Assembly (NCBI RefSeq): GCF_028767025.1
Contig: NZ_JAJQXX010000009.1
Span: 51,388 to 115,387, forward strand
Length of the DNA: 64,000 nucleotides
DNA from: Blautia sp. XA-2221
Lineage (GTDB): Bacteria > Bacillota > Clostridia > Lachnospirales > Lachnospiraceae
Direction of reading: 5' to 3'
The notes under the pieces are model-generated. The model made no database searches and had not been told where the DNA came from. It worked only from the letters and a program-made list of their open reading frames with translations. Positions 31,931 to 41,218 of this stretch are shown here, piece by piece. How positions within the stretch are numbered: position 1 is the stretch's first letter; each line of letters begins with the position of its first letter. The translations under genes were made by a program, and so were the position numbers.

Positions 31931-32377
31931 ATGGCAAAAAGAAACAAATATTGGGGATTTGTAGCAGTAGGAGCAGTTGCGGCAGCGGCAGCCGGAGCAG
32001 TTGCGGCAATGGTACTGAAGAAAAAAAGAGTCAGTGAGTTCGATGATTTTGATGATGATTTCGAGGAATTTGAATTCCCTGAAGACACAGAAGAGGAACC
32101 GGAGGAGGCAGAGGAAGAGATCCACGAGGCTTTTGCTGCATGGGAGGAAGCTGAGGAAGCGGTAGAACATGCTGCTGAAACCAGTGAAGAGCCGGCAGAA
32201 AAAACAGAAGAAGCTACTGCGGAAACAGCTGAGACGTATGCAGATGAAACCGAAGAGAAAACTTCTCAGGAAACAGCCGCAGACGAAACAGAAGATAAAA
32301 CAGAGGAAACCACTGCAGAAGAAGAGCTGAGCGAAGAAGCTTCTGATGAAAATGCTGCAGAAGAAAAAACAGAATAA
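31931..32377 (+). CDS. Membrane-anchored Glu-rich protein, 148 aa
   Basis: The protein has one N-terminal Ala-rich membrane helix (WGFVAVGAVAAAAAGAVAAMVL, about 8-29), a KKKR stop, and then a long acidic tail (about 36-148) made of Glu, Ala and Thr with few hydrophobic residues. The lead is YtxH-like. The tail is probably disordered and in the cytoplasm, given the positively charged junction. AAAGGAG sits well before ATG 31931. No function can be assigned; it is a single gene with a strong terminator after it. Confidence 0.7.
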   Translation: MAKRNKYWGFVAVGAVAAAAAGAVAAMVLKKKRVSEFDDFDDDFEEFEFPEDTEEEPEEAEEEIHEAFAAWEEAEEAVEHAAETSEEPAEKTEEATAETAETYADETEEKTSQETAADETEDKTEETTAEEELSEEASDENAAEEKTE

Positions 32378-32389
32378 AAAGCATACGGG

Positions 32390-32446
32390 AAACACCGATT
32401 CATATGAGGACCATGAGCGCCTGCATTTGAACCGGTGTTTTTTTGC
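32390..32446 (+). terminator. Terminator after the Glu-rich gene
   Basis: AAACACCGATTC (32390-32401) pairs with GAACCGGTGTTT (32429-32440) with one mismatch, followed by TTTT. Confidence 0.85.
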
Positions 32447-32553
32447 TCTGTGTCAGGTTTTGGGGCGGGATTCTTAAATATCGGGGGAAACGTATTGAAG
32501 CAGGGGAAGTCCCCTGTTTTTTTGCTCCATGTCAATAGTTGGGACGGCGTTCT
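32439..32553 (+). repeat. Imperfect direct repeat with stacked terminator hairpins
   Basis: The 410-base gap 32378-32787 holds no gene. Two related copies are seen: TTTTTTGCTC-YR-TGTCA...TTGGG-n-CGG...TTCTT at about 32439-32474 and 32517-32553. Between them CAGGGGA-AG-TCCCCTG (32501-32516) is a compact hairpin followed by seven T, a second terminator. A weaker third hairpin lies at 32543-32570 before another T-run. The array looks like a duplicated terminator unit. Confidence 0.5.
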
Positions 32554-32787
32554 TTGGAAAGTCGCCCCGTTTTTGTATTTTTATCCTGAATTTGTGCAGT
32601 AAAGGAGCTTCTGACAGCATACAAAAAATGAAAACATAAAAAAAGATTGTCCACAGTAAATGCCACATATTGTAGAAATAAATTGGATATTGTAAAAATA
32701 TAACAGAGAAACAGTGCCCAAAAATGTTTTCCCATGTTAAATATGAAAAATGAAATATTTGGTACAGGAAGGCGAGGAAAGAGAAAC

Positions 32788-33840
32788 GTGTATTGTGAAA
32801 AATGTGGAACGAAACTTGATGATAATGCCAGATTCTGCCCAAATTGCGGCTCGCCTGTAGAGGCAGAAAACATCCCAAAAGGGAATGGAGAAAATCACAA
32901 TAATCAAGCAGAAGAACAGGATATTTTTCAGTGGGAAACACCGTCTGTTCCGGATAATCAGCCATCCCCGGGAAGTAAAGGCGGAAATAAGACCACATGG
33001 ATCGTCAGCATTGTGGCAACAATCGCAATCATACTTGTAACAGGCGGTCTGGTCTGGTATCTGTTAAAACCCGACAGTGCTTCCAATGATGATGTGGTAG
33101 TAAATCCCGTTAAATCAGCCATGAAAGAAGATTTTGATGCTTCAGAAGGCTCAGAGGAAATAGAGGAGCGGAAAAGTGATTCCGTAGAAACAACAGAACA
33201 GAATGAAGAAGTAACAGAAGAAACAGAGGAGATTCCGGAAACGGAAAACATGGGGATAAAAACAGAGGAAGCTGCAAATACCCATAAAAAAATGCAGGAT
33301 CCCGTACAGCAGGCAGAAAAAAATCATCCGGAACCGGCGCCGGCGAATGTATCAGAGGAGGTTCCGGCCTCGGCAGTGCTTTATGGGGGCGTGCCGGATG
33401 TTTCCTTATTAGAAGAGATTCCGGTTATTTCTGCAAATGCCACCTCCACGATATCTCAGACAAAAACAAACAACAATGCTATGCTACTTTTTGACAAAAG
33501 AGATGATACAAGCTGGCAGGAGGGTGTGGCAGGCTATGGAATCAATGAATCGGTAAGCTTCAGCTTTGATGGTCATCATAAGGTAAAATACATTGCTTTT
33601 AAACTGGGCAACTGGAAAAACGACAAATACTATTATGGAAATGCAAAACCGAAAACAGTGAACCTTGTTTTTGGAGATTATTCTGGACAGGTTACCTTTA
33701 CAGGAGAACGGAAGGTAGAATGGGTGGAGGTGTCGCCCTCTGTAAATGCAGACAGTATGAGGCTGGAGATCAAGGATGTGTATCCCGGAACAAGCTGGGA
33801 GGATACCTGTATCTCAGAAATTACTGTTTATGCAGAATAA
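32788..33840 (+). CDS. Zinc-ribbon membrane protein with C-terminal discoidin-like domain
   Basis: A 350-residue protein. GTG 32788 is preferred: AGGAAAG is 8 bases upstream and the protein then begins MYCEKCG like its paralog at 49663. The zinc ribbon uses C3, C6, C17 and C20. A membrane helix (about 72-93) follows, then a long acidic Glu/Thr linker (about 95-205), then a C-terminal domain of about 140 residues (VISANATSTISQ ... LLFDKRDDTSWQEGV ... YIAFKLGNW ... CISEITVYAE) resembling discoidin/F5-8C or the NADase-type glycan-binding domain. So a cytosolic zinc ribbon is linked to an outside ligand-binding domain. It opens the Tad cluster; CpaF starts 36 bases later. Confidence 0.8.
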   Translation: MYCEKCGTKLDDNARFCPNCGSPVEAENIPKGNGENHNNQAEEQDIFQWETPSVPDNQPSPGSKGGNKTTWIVSIVATIAIILVTGGLVWYLLKPDSASNDDVVVNPVKSAMKEDFDASEGSEEIEERKSDSVETTEQNEEVTEETEEIPETENMGIKTEEAANTHKKMQDPVQQAEKNHPEPAPANVSEEVPASAVLYGGVPDVSLLEEIPVISANATSTISQTKTNNNAMLLFDKRDDTSWQEGVAGYGINESVSFSFDGHHKVKYIAFKLGNWKNDKYYYGNAKPKTVNLVFGDYSGQVTFTGERKVEWVEVSPSVNADSMRLEIKDVYPGTSWEDTCISEITVYAE

Positions 33841-33876
33841 ACAGAAGTGAAAAAATAAAATATATGAGGTGAGAGT

Positions 33877-35121
33877 ATGCTTTCAGAGGAAATGATAAGT
33901 CGGCTTGTGCTTGAAATCAAACGTTTCCTTCTGGCAGACGCCATGCTTTTAAGTCGCGCGTCAGACGAACAGCTGATGCGGAGAATCGCTGATGTGGCGG
34001 ACCATAAGCTTGGAAATGTCAGTCTGTCACCACAGGAGAGATCACGAGTAGTACGACTGGTATTCAGTTCCATCCGTGGTCTTGGAATCCTTGATGAGAT
34101 TCTGGCAGACGACAGTATTACCGAAGTGATGATCAATGGCCCGGACAATATTTTTGTGGAACATGCAGGACGGCTGTACCGTCTGAACAAAAAATTTGAT
34201 AATGAGCGTCAGCTGGAGGATATTATCCAGAAAATCGTAGGAAAGGCAGGGAAGGAAGTCAATCAGGCAAATCCGATCGTGGATACCAGACTTCCGGACG
34301 GTTCCCGTGTCAATGTCGTACTTCCTCCGGTTTCGCTGTCAGGCCCTATAGTTACTATACGAAAATTTTCAAAAACGCCTATGACAGTGGAAATGCTGCT
34401 AAAATATGGCTCTCTTACCCGGGAGGCGGCGGTTTTTCTGGAGAAGCTGGTTCGGGCAAAATATAACATTTTTATCAGTGGAGGTACCGGCTCGGGAAAA
34501 ACAACGTTTCTGAACGCTTTATCCAATTTTATCCCAGGGGACGAACGTATTATCACCATTGAAGATTCGGCAGAGCTTCAGATCAAAAATATAGAGAATC
34601 TGGTAAGCCTGGAAACAAGAAATGCAAATACTTCAGGCAGGGGAGAAATTTCCATTCGCGATCTGATCCGCTCTGCTCTTCGTATGCGCCCCGAAAGGAT
34701 CGTAGTGGGAGAGGTACGCGGAGCAGAGGCACTTGATATGCTGCAGGCTATGAATACCGGACATGACGGTTCTCTTTCTACCGGCCATGCCAATTCCACC
34801 AGAGATATGTTAAGCCGACTGGAAACAATGGTGCTTCAGGGCAACGACGGACTGCCTCTTCCGGCTATCCGTCAGCAGATTTCCTCTGCGTTGGATATTA
34901 TCATCCACTTATCCAGGCTGAGAGATAAATCCAGACGCACCATGGAGATTACAGAAGTCCTTGGATATGAAAACGGGGAGATTCAGCTGAATCCTCTGTT
35001 TGTTTTTAAAGAAACAGAGGGAAGCACACTGGAAAAAGTAGAGGGGCATCTGGTAAGAACCGGAAATCCTCTGAGAAATGACTATAAACTGAGACTTCAG
35101 GGAGTCAGCAGCAGAATATAG
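33877..35121 (+). CDS. CpaF/TadA-type secretion ATPase of the Tad pilus
   Basis: A 414-residue hexameric ATPase that powers Flp pilus assembly. Walker A GGTGSGKTTFLNAL lies near 205-218, the Asp box with IIT-IEDSAELQI just after, Walker B RMRPERIVVGEVRGAEALDMLQAMNTGHDGSLSTGHANS near 268-306. The N-terminal helical domain is present (VRLVFSSIRGLGILDEILADDSITEVMINGPDNIFVE). It begins 36 bases after the zinc-ribbon gene with GAGGTGAGAG. The next genes are tadB and tadC, the expected order. Confidence 0.94.
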   Translation: MLSEEMISRLVLEIKRFLLADAMLLSRASDEQLMRRIADVADHKLGNVSLSPQERSRVVRLVFSSIRGLGILDEILADDSITEVMINGPDNIFVEHAGRLYRLNKKFDNERQLEDIIQKIVGKAGKEVNQANPIVDTRLPDGSRVNVVLPPVSLSGPIVTIRKFSKTPMTVEMLLKYGSLTREAAVFLEKLVRAKYNIFISGGTGSGKTTFLNALSNFIPGDERIITIEDSAELQIKNIENLVSLETRNANTSGRGEISIRDLIRSALRMRPERIVVGEVRGAEALDMLQAMNTGHDGSLSTGHANSTRDMLSRLETMVLQGNDGLPLPAIRQQISSALDIIIHLSRLRDKSRRTMEITEVLGYENGEIQLNPLFVFKETEGSTLEKVEGHLVRTGNPLRNDYKLRLQGVSSRI

Positions 35122-35129
35122 GGGAAGCC

Positions 35130-36041
35130 ATGAAAAAAGAAAAGGTAAAAAAAGAGAAAGCAATAAAAAAGAAAGCAATAAAAGAAAAGCCTGTAAAAAT
35201 GAAAAAGACAGGACAGGCAAAAGAAAAACATATAAAAGAGGCAAGAGCAAAAAATAAAAAACACAGAAAAAAATATGTGCCGGAAAAGGCGCTTTTCGGA
35301 CATGCAGATGATTATTACGTGTACCGGATGAACTCTGTGGAAAAAGGTCTGGGGGCCCTGATGGGATTTGGAACAGGATTTTTTGTCTGCATGGTATTTT
35401 TCAGGAGTATTCTGTTTTCTGTTATTGCAGGAGGGCTTCTGGCTGTTCCGGGAATCGCAAAATACAGAAATTACCTGAAGGAAAAACGAATGCAGAATCT
35501 TCTGTTTCAGTTCCGGGATATGATGGAATCCCTATCCGCCTCCTATTCAGCAGGCAAAAATACACAGGGCGCTTTTCAGGACGCGTGTGCGGATCTGATT
35601 TCCATATATGGAGAAAAAGCAGATATTGTACATGAGCTGAAGCTCATCGTCAGCGGTTTGTACAATGGACAGAATATTGACGATATGCTGTCAAATTTTG
35701 CCCTGAGAAGTCATCTGGACGATATTGAAAGCTTTGCCACTATTTTTGAGGTGACAAACCGGTACGGAGGAAATCTGAAAAAGGTCGTGGGAGAGACAAG
35801 ACAGATCATCAATGAAAAAATTGAGACAGAAATGGAAATACGAACCCTTCTCACTGCAAACAAAAACGACCTGAACATTATGATTCTGATGCCGGTTGTT
35901 CTGATGCTGATGCTTGGTGGAATGGGCGATATGTCCATTGTGCAGAACACTCCTGTCAATGTGGTGATCAAGCTGACAGCTCTTGCCCTGTTTGGAGGAG
36001 CCTATTATATGGGAAGAAAAATTGTTGATATTCGGATATAG
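35130..36041 (+). CDS. TadB-like inner-membrane platform protein (GspF family)
   Basis: A 303-residue protein. The first 45 residues are extremely Lys-rich (KKEKVKKEKAIKKKAIKEK type), longer and more basic than usual. Two membrane helices lie at about 72-110. The GspF-type helical domain (about 120-240) has FRDMMESLSASYSAGKN and VTNRYGGNLKKVVGETRQII. Final helices are at about 250-300. It pairs with TadC as the pilus platform. It starts 8 bases after CpaF with GGGG-AAG in between. Confidence 0.9.
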   Translation: MKKEKVKKEKAIKKKAIKEKPVKMKKTGQAKEKHIKEARAKNKKHRKKYVPEKALFGHADDYYVYRMNSVEKGLGALMGFGTGFFVCMVFFRSILFSVIAGGLLAVPGIAKYRNYLKEKRMQNLLFQFRDMMESLSASYSAGKNTQGAFQDACADLISIYGEKADIVHELKLIVSGLYNGQNIDDMLSNFALRSHLDDIESFATIFEVTNRYGGNLKKVVGETRQIINEKIETEMEIRTLLTANKNDLNIMILMPVVLMLMLGGMGDMSIVQNTPVNVVIKLTALALFGGAYYMGRKIVDIRI

Positions 36042-36052
36042 GAGAAGAGAAC

Positions 36053-36919
36053 GTGGAATTATTTCAGTTGATACTGCTGGCTGTCACCACACCCTTTGCT
36101 TTGATCTGGCTGTTTCTGGCAGCAGCAAAAGGAAAAAAATACAGACAGTACACAAACAGCGCTTTTGCCAGAGAATTTCAGATGAGCGATCTGTTCTGCG
36201 TGGGATTTTCTGTGATGGAGATTCTTCATATCAGTACAAAAAGCCGGAGAGCCCAGGCAAAGATCAAGGAGATCTCTGAGATCAAAGGAAAACGGTATGC
36301 AGAATATTATTATTTTATTCTGCTGGGAGCAAAAACCACTTACATATTTACCATTTTGATATTTGTCTGTCTTCTGGCTGTGCTTGCTGCCAGCGTGGAG
36401 GCGTTGCTTCTGGGATTATTACTGGGAGGACTGGCAATCGCCTATCTGGATTTGTCTTTACAGGATAAGCTGACAGCCCGGAGACAGGAGCTGGTGCTTG
36501 ACCTTCCTCAGGTGTTGTCAAAGCTGACGCTTCTGGTAAATTCCGGAATGGTACTCCGGGATGCCTGGAAGCGGGTGTCTGTTACAGGAGACAGAGCTCT
36601 CTATCAGGAAATGCAGAACACCAGCATGGAAATCGAAAACGGCATCATGGAAACAGACGCTTACCGGAATTTTGCAGAACGCTGCAATGTAAAGGAGATC
36701 AGGAAGTTTGCCTCTCTGGTCATCCAGAACCTGAAAAAAGGAAATGAGGAGCTTGCCTATTTTCTGAAAGACCTTTCCGATGAAATGTGGGAGGTAAAGA
36801 AAAATGAAGTAAAACAAAAGGGAGAAAAAGCCAATTCCAGACTTCTTCTTCCTATGATGCTGATTTTTATAGGAATCCTGATCATGATTCTGGTTCCGGT
36901 ATTTCAGCAGATGGGATAA
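36053..36919 (+). CDS. TadC-like inner-membrane platform protein (GspF family)
   Basis: A 288-residue protein beginning at GTG 36053 after GGAGAAGAG. N-terminal helix ELFQLILLAVTTPFALIWLFLAA, a middle pair of helices near 100-140, the GspF domain (LVLDLPQVLSKLTLLVNSGMVLRDAW ... FAERCNVKEIRKFASLVIQNLKKGNEELAYFLKDL) and a C-terminal helix (LLPMMLIFIGILIMILVPVF). Partner of TadB. A GTG start is used; the next upstream codon would lie in tadB. Confidence 0.9.
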   Translation: MELFQLILLAVTTPFALIWLFLAAAKGKKYRQYTNSAFAREFQMSDLFCVGFSVMEILHISTKSRRAQAKIKEISEIKGKRYAEYYYFILLGAKTTYIFTILIFVCLLAVLAASVEALLLGLLLGGLAIAYLDLSLQDKLTARRQELVLDLPQVLSKLTLLVNSGMVLRDAWKRVSVTGDRALYQEMQNTSMEIENGIMETDAYRNFAERCNVKEIRKFASLVIQNLKKGNEELAYFLKDLSDEMWEVKKNEVKQKGEKANSRLLLPMMLIFIGILIMILVPVFQQMG

Positions 36920-36978
36920 TAAACGGCTAAGACCGGTTTATTATAAATGAGTACACAGACATAAGGAGGAAATAAGAG

Positions 36979-37206
36979 ATGATGAGAAAAATGGATATGC
37001 TGTGGATCGGAGCAAAAGCCCGTATTCACAATTTCTGGGAGGATTTTAAGACAGAGGAAAAAGGCGCAGCGGAGATTGTGGCGATTATTCTGATCATTGT
37101 TGTTGTGATTGCATTGGCAGTTGTTTTTAAGGATAAGATTTCAGAGTTACTGGATAAAGTAATGGGACAGGCAGATAGCTTTGTAGAGAGTGAATCAGGC
37201 CTCTGA
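36979..37206 (+). CDS. Flp-type pilin subunit
   Basis: A 75-residue protein. A hydrophilic lead of about 30 residues ends in EEKGAAEIVAIILIIVVVIALAVVF: the prepilin peptidase would cut before the hydrophobic stretch and leave a Glu near the mature end, as in type IVb (Flp) pilins. The mature part is about 45 residues. AAGGAGG precedes ATG 36979. The gene sits between the platform genes and the TadE-like genes, and a matching prepilin peptidase is encoded at 41219. Confidence 0.88.
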   Translation: MMRKMDMLWIGAKARIHNFWEDFKTEEKGAAEIVAIILIIVVVIALAVVFKDKISELLDKVMGQADSFVESESGL

Positions 37207-37216
37207 TTTTTAAACA

Positions 37217-37909
37217 ATGAAAAAAAAGGACAATAACACCCAGCGTGGGGCTATTATGGTGGAAGCCGCCATTTATTTTCCTATTACCATTGCCGTTGTG
37301 ATGGCAGTGATTTATTTTGGGCTGTTTAAAATGCAGGAAAGCTATTTTTTCTTTCAGGTAGAGAGAGCAGCCATGGAGCTTGCCAGAGAGACCGCTTATC
37401 CGGGGTATGATAAGTTTACTCCGGATAAGCCTATGGAAAATACAAGAGTGGATTTTGACTGGGAGGATGGCCCCACTGAATCACAGGTAAAAAACTATTA
37501 CAGCTCCTATAAAGGCTCTGCCTCCAACATTTATCGCTGGGGGCTGGACAGTGAAGCAAAGCAGAGGGCTGCCGCTTATCAGGAAGCACTGAAAAAGCAC
37601 AGCGCTTTGTTTTCCCTGGGAAAAACAGAAGCCTATGTAGGGCTGGAAAATTCATTTCTCAGTAAATCAGTGCGGGCAGAGCTGCGCTATGTGATTCCCA
37701 CGCCGGGAATCCTGCGCTTTGTGGGAGTCAGAGATGACATTACGATTTATGCGGCAGCCTACCAGCCGGTAATGAATACTACGGATTTTGTCCGGAACAT
37801 TGATCTTGCCTGGGATATGGGCAGCTTTCTTTTAGAAAAGCTGGGAATGGAGGGGCAGGCTGAAAAGTTCAGTCAGGCCTTTGACAAGGTAAGTAATATT
37901 TTATTTTAG
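37217..37909 (+). CDS. TadE-like pseudopilin, 230 aa
   Basis: The N-terminus (RGAIMVEAAIYFPITIAVVMAVIYFGLFKMQESYFFFQVERAAMELARETAY) is a classic TadE-type hydrophobic stem with a conserved Glu, followed by a soluble domain of about 170 residues. TadE/TadF proteins are minor pseudopilins processed like the major pilin. It starts 10 bases after the Flp pilin stop; the ribosome site is weak (AAACAATG). The C-terminal part has no other recognised domain. Confidence 0.8.
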   Translation: MKKKDNNTQRGAIMVEAAIYFPITIAVVMAVIYFGLFKMQESYFFFQVERAAMELARETAYPGYDKFTPDKPMENTRVDFDWEDGPTESQVKNYYSSYKGSASNIYRWGLDSEAKQRAAAYQEALKKHSALFSLGKTEAYVGLENSFLSKSVRAELRYVIPTPGILRFVGVRDDITIYAAAYQPVMNTTDFVRNIDLAWDMGSFLLEKLGMEGQAEKFSQAFDKVSNILF

Positions 37910-37933
37910 GAAACAGAAGGAGGAGGGAAGCAG

Positions 37934-40483
37934 ATGCGGTTATTCTGCGGAAAACAGGGAGGGTCGATCTGTGTGTTTTTAACCCTGATCCTGGTACCGG
38001 TATTATTGTTCAGTGGGATTATTGTGGATGCTTCCCGCCTTTTTGCGTCAAAGACAGTTGTTTCAGGAGCCGGTGATCTGGCTATGAATGCAGCTCTTGC
38101 ACAGTATGATAAAATGCTGAAGGATTCTTATGGACTGACCGCTATGGCAAAGGATCCCGGTTCGCCCCAGGAGCAGGAAGCCCTGAAGAAAATGTTCTGT
38201 GAATCAATCAGCGCCAGGTACCTGAAGCGTGCAGACAGTGATGATCTCAGCTCTGTGATTCAGGTTTCTCTTGCAGAGAATGGCTTTGAGGCAAAAGGGG
38301 TATCGTCCTCTTCCCTTGCAGACGTGAATGTTCTGCGCCAGCAGATCGTGGAATATATGAAATTTCGCGGTCCTGTTTATATTGCTGACGATATTATAGA
38401 AAAATTAAAAAAACTGCCTTTTAAAAATGTAACGAAACAGAAAATATATGTGGACACAAAAACAGATTACGGACAGGCGGCGTCTGAACTCAGTGATCCA
38501 ATGAAAAAGGCAAAAGAGGCCATTGATACACAGGCTGCTTCTATTGGACAGATTCAGAATTCCGACCCTGCGGGGATGGTGGCAGCATATCAGCAGAAGT
38601 CTGTGTTCTGGCTGGCGGCAAAATCCCTGCAGATGTATCTGAATGAAGAGATTACTGCAAATTTTCCGCCGGATACGCCCAATGAAATCTCTTATGAGAT
38701 GATAGGAAATTATCTGGATGATTCTGTTGTTTTGACAGAAGGCGCTTCCGCATTTCCGGAAGACACCTACAGAAAGATGATAACACTTCTGGCTTTGGAC
38801 AGCTGGATAAAGGCTCTTGAGCTTCAGCCGCAGACAGGAAAGATCATTACGGAGGAGAATGGCTTTTCCTCAGAGCAGATCAATGCCTATAACAACATTT
38901 CCAAAAATATAAAAAACAATATTGCTGTGATGAATCGAAGCCATGACCAGGCTGCAAAAGAATATCAGGATGGTATTAAAAGTCTGGAAAAGAATGCAGA
39001 TACGATTATCAGCGCAGGAAATGAGGCGGTAAAGCAGCTGAAAAAGATCAGGGATAAATGGAAGGATGTAAAAAAGAAAAGAGCATTATATGACGATGCC
39101 CGCACATCACTTATAAATGCAGGGGAAAGTCCAGGCGAAGATGAGGAAGGAGAAAAGATACAAATCAATGAGGAGCAGCTGGAGAACCAGATTGCTCTGC
39201 TTGAAGCAAATACAGAAGCTGCAAAGGTATATAAAGAAAATATAAAAAAGTTAAAAACAATACCTGAGACACTGAAAAAACAGCAGGTCAGTGAGAATGA
39301 AGGAACATGGCTTGAGCTGAACCCGGCGTCGGAGGCAATCCAGGGATTCTGGACAAACCATAATATTCTGGGAGATGTGGGAGTTCCTGAGACCTCCGGA
39401 TTACAGAATCCTCAGGCAGGCTTATTTTATCAGAGTTCACTTGAAAATATGAAGGATGAGTCAGCCGATACATCTGAGGAGGGGAAACAGCGAAAAGAAC
39501 ATCAGAAAGAAGCAAAAGAGAAGGAAAAGGTTGCCAATGAAGCAAAAGATAAAATCCTTAACGCTGTAGGGAACGAAAGAAATCTGAAAAAGGATGCAGA
39601 GGGATTTCCTGACAGATTCCCCAGCGGTCTGGCAAAGGTAAACGCCAGCGGGAATACAGATCAGAACCCCAATACAGATACTTCAGACGATAATGCGGCG
39701 GTGGATGCGGCAAAAGAAAATATGGGATGGCTGGACAGTCTCGCAGCCTGTCTGGACAGCCTTGCAGGCAACGTGCTGGAGCAGGCGTATCTGATGGAAT
39801 ACATATCAGAAATGTTTAACTGCATGACAACAGTTCCCGAAGATAAATCCCTCAGCGGAAGATCACTTTTGGAGGACCATGTGATCATAAATGGTGAGAT
39901 TGAATACATTCTTTATGGAAATGCTTCCACTGCAACAAATAAATCCATTGCCTATTCCAGCCTTTATGCAGCCCGGCTTGCCATTGATATGCTGTATGTT
40001 TTTATGGATAAAGAGAAAAATGCTGCTGCAAATGCCATTGCCGGCGCAGTCAGCAGCGCTTCCGGGCAGGCATGGCTGTACCCGATCATCAAATACGGCT
40101 ATCTCTGCTGCAGCGCAATTACCCTGGCGGCACAGGACACAGCCAGTCTGACAAGTACGGACAAAAACATCAATGCAGTTCTTGTCTGGCCGGATGAAGA
40201 TGTCTGCCGTATCAGGTTTACTTATAAGGATTACATGAAGCTGTTTCTTCTGATCTCCATGATGGACGATTCAGGAAAAAACAAGATGGTTGCCCGTGCA
40301 GGGGACTGCATTCAGCTGAATATCAGAGAGGAACTGAGCAGTAAATATACCATGGTGACATTAAAGGCAGAGGTGGATGCATCCACTACGTTTTTGCCAA
40401 AGGTGCCGGAGTTTCTGGGACAGTCAGCAAGTACGGACAATGGAAAAAGGCGGATCAAATACAGAAGTGTTCTGGCGTATTAA
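37934..40483 (+). CDS. Large TadG-like protein (DUF5702 type)
   Basis: An 849-residue protein. The N-terminus GGSICVFLTLILVPVLLFSGIIVDASRLFASKTVVSGAGDLAMNAALAQY is the TadG-type membrane stem. The rest is mostly soluble and helical, with a Lys/Glu coiled-coil stretch (about 330-460, and 505-560 with KQRKEHQKEAKEKEKVANEAK) and conserved C-terminal blocks (about 680-849, e.g. YAARLAIDMLYVFM). The composition fits DUF5702 proteins seen only in clostridial Tad clusters. It probably forms a scaffold outside the membrane. It starts after GGAGGAGGG. Confidence 0.82.
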   Translation: MRLFCGKQGGSICVFLTLILVPVLLFSGIIVDASRLFASKTVVSGAGDLAMNAALAQYDKMLKDSYGLTAMAKDPGSPQEQEALKKMFCESISARYLKRADSDDLSSVIQVSLAENGFEAKGVSSSSLADVNVLRQQIVEYMKFRGPVYIADDIIEKLKKLPFKNVTKQKIYVDTKTDYGQAASELSDPMKKAKEAIDTQAASIGQIQNSDPAGMVAAYQQKSVFWLAAKSLQMYLNEEITANFPPDTPNEISYEMIGNYLDDSVVLTEGASAFPEDTYRKMITLLALDSWIKALELQPQTGKIITEENGFSSEQINAYNNISKNIKNNIAVMNRSHDQAAKEYQDGIKSLEKNADTIISAGNEAVKQLKKIRDKWKDVKKKRALYDDARTSLINAGESPGEDEEGEKIQINEEQLENQIALLEANTEAAKVYKENIKKLKTIPETLKKQQVSENEGTWLELNPASEAIQGFWTNHNILGDVGVPETSGLQNPQAGLFYQSSLENMKDESADTSEEGKQRKEHQKEAKEKEKVANEAKDKILNAVGNERNLKKDAEGFPDRFPSGLAKVNASGNTDQNPNTDTSDDNAAVDAAKENMGWLDSLAACLDSLAGNVLEQAYLMEYISEMFNCMTTVPEDKSLSGRSLLEDHVIINGEIEYILYGNASTATNKSIAYSSLYAARLAIDMLYVFMDKEKNAAANAIAGAVSSASGQAWLYPIIKYGYLCCSAITLAAQDTASLTSTDKNINAVLVWPDEDVCRIRFTYKDYMKLFLLISMMDDSGKNKMVARAGDCIQLNIREELSSKYTMVTLKAEVDASTTFLPKVPEFLGQSASTDNGKRRIKYRSVLAY

Positions 40484-40495
40484 CAGGAGAGGAAG

Positions 40496-41206
40496 ATGAA
40501 AAAGGAAAGACAAAAAGGTTCCATAACCGTAGAGGCAACGCTTTTTATTCCCATATTTTTGTTTGCATTTATGAGTATTTACAGTCTGGTTTCTTTTGCA
40601 AGAGCGCAGCTTCTGATACAGTATGCGGCAGATCAGGCTGCCAGGGAGGTTGCCCAGTACAGCTATATTCTGGAAAAAACAGGTATTCTGAACGCATATC
40701 AGGGAACAGGACAGGAGGCGGCCGGTTTTGGCAGCAGCCTGAAAGAAATTCAGGAAAATCTGTCTCTGATCGATGACGCAGCACAGAAGCTTGTATCCGG
40801 ACAGGGAACTGTGGATGATGCGGTTGGCATGGGAAATGCAGGAAAAGACATATATGACAATATAGAGGGCTATGTGTCCAGTCCAAAGGAATTTATTAAC
40901 GGAGTGCTCAGCTCTGTAAAATCTCAGAGCTGGGATGCACTGTCCTCCTATATGGTTGGGACAGTGGGAAAATCCTGCGTGCTTCAGCAGCTTTCCGTTG
41001 CCTCGGGAACCACAGATACGGATGCATATCTGGAAAGCCTTGGAGTTTCAAATCTCAGATATGATAACAGCTCCTGGTGCAGGGAAGGCTCCAGTGAGGT
41101 GAAAATTGTGGTGGATTACGATATAAAAAGCAGTTTTCCTTTTTTTGATCTGCCGCCCAGACATTACCGTGTGTGCGCGTCTACCAGAGTCTGGTCAGGA
41201 GCGTAA
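40496..41206 (+). CDS. TadE/TadF-like pseudopilin, 236 aa
   Basis: A second minor pseudopilin: QKGSITVEATLFIPIFLFAFMSIYSLVSFARAQLLIQYAADQAAREVAQYSYIL at the N-terminus has the conserved Glu and hydrophobic stem. The soluble domain (about 60-236) includes Gly/Ser-rich stretches. AGGAGAGGAAG precedes ATG 40496. It differs in its body from the 37217 protein, so they are not a recent duplication. Confidence 0.82.
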   Translation: MKKERQKGSITVEATLFIPIFLFAFMSIYSLVSFARAQLLIQYAADQAAREVAQYSYILEKTGILNAYQGTGQEAAGFGSSLKEIQENLSLIDDAAQKLVSGQGTVDDAVGMGNAGKDIYDNIEGYVSSPKEFINGVLSSVKSQSWDALSSYMVGTVGKSCVLQQLSVASGTTDTDAYLESLGVSNLRYDNSSWCREGSSEVKIVVDYDIKSSFPFFDLPPRHYRVCASTRVWSGA

Positions 41207-41218
41207 AAGGAGAGTCTT

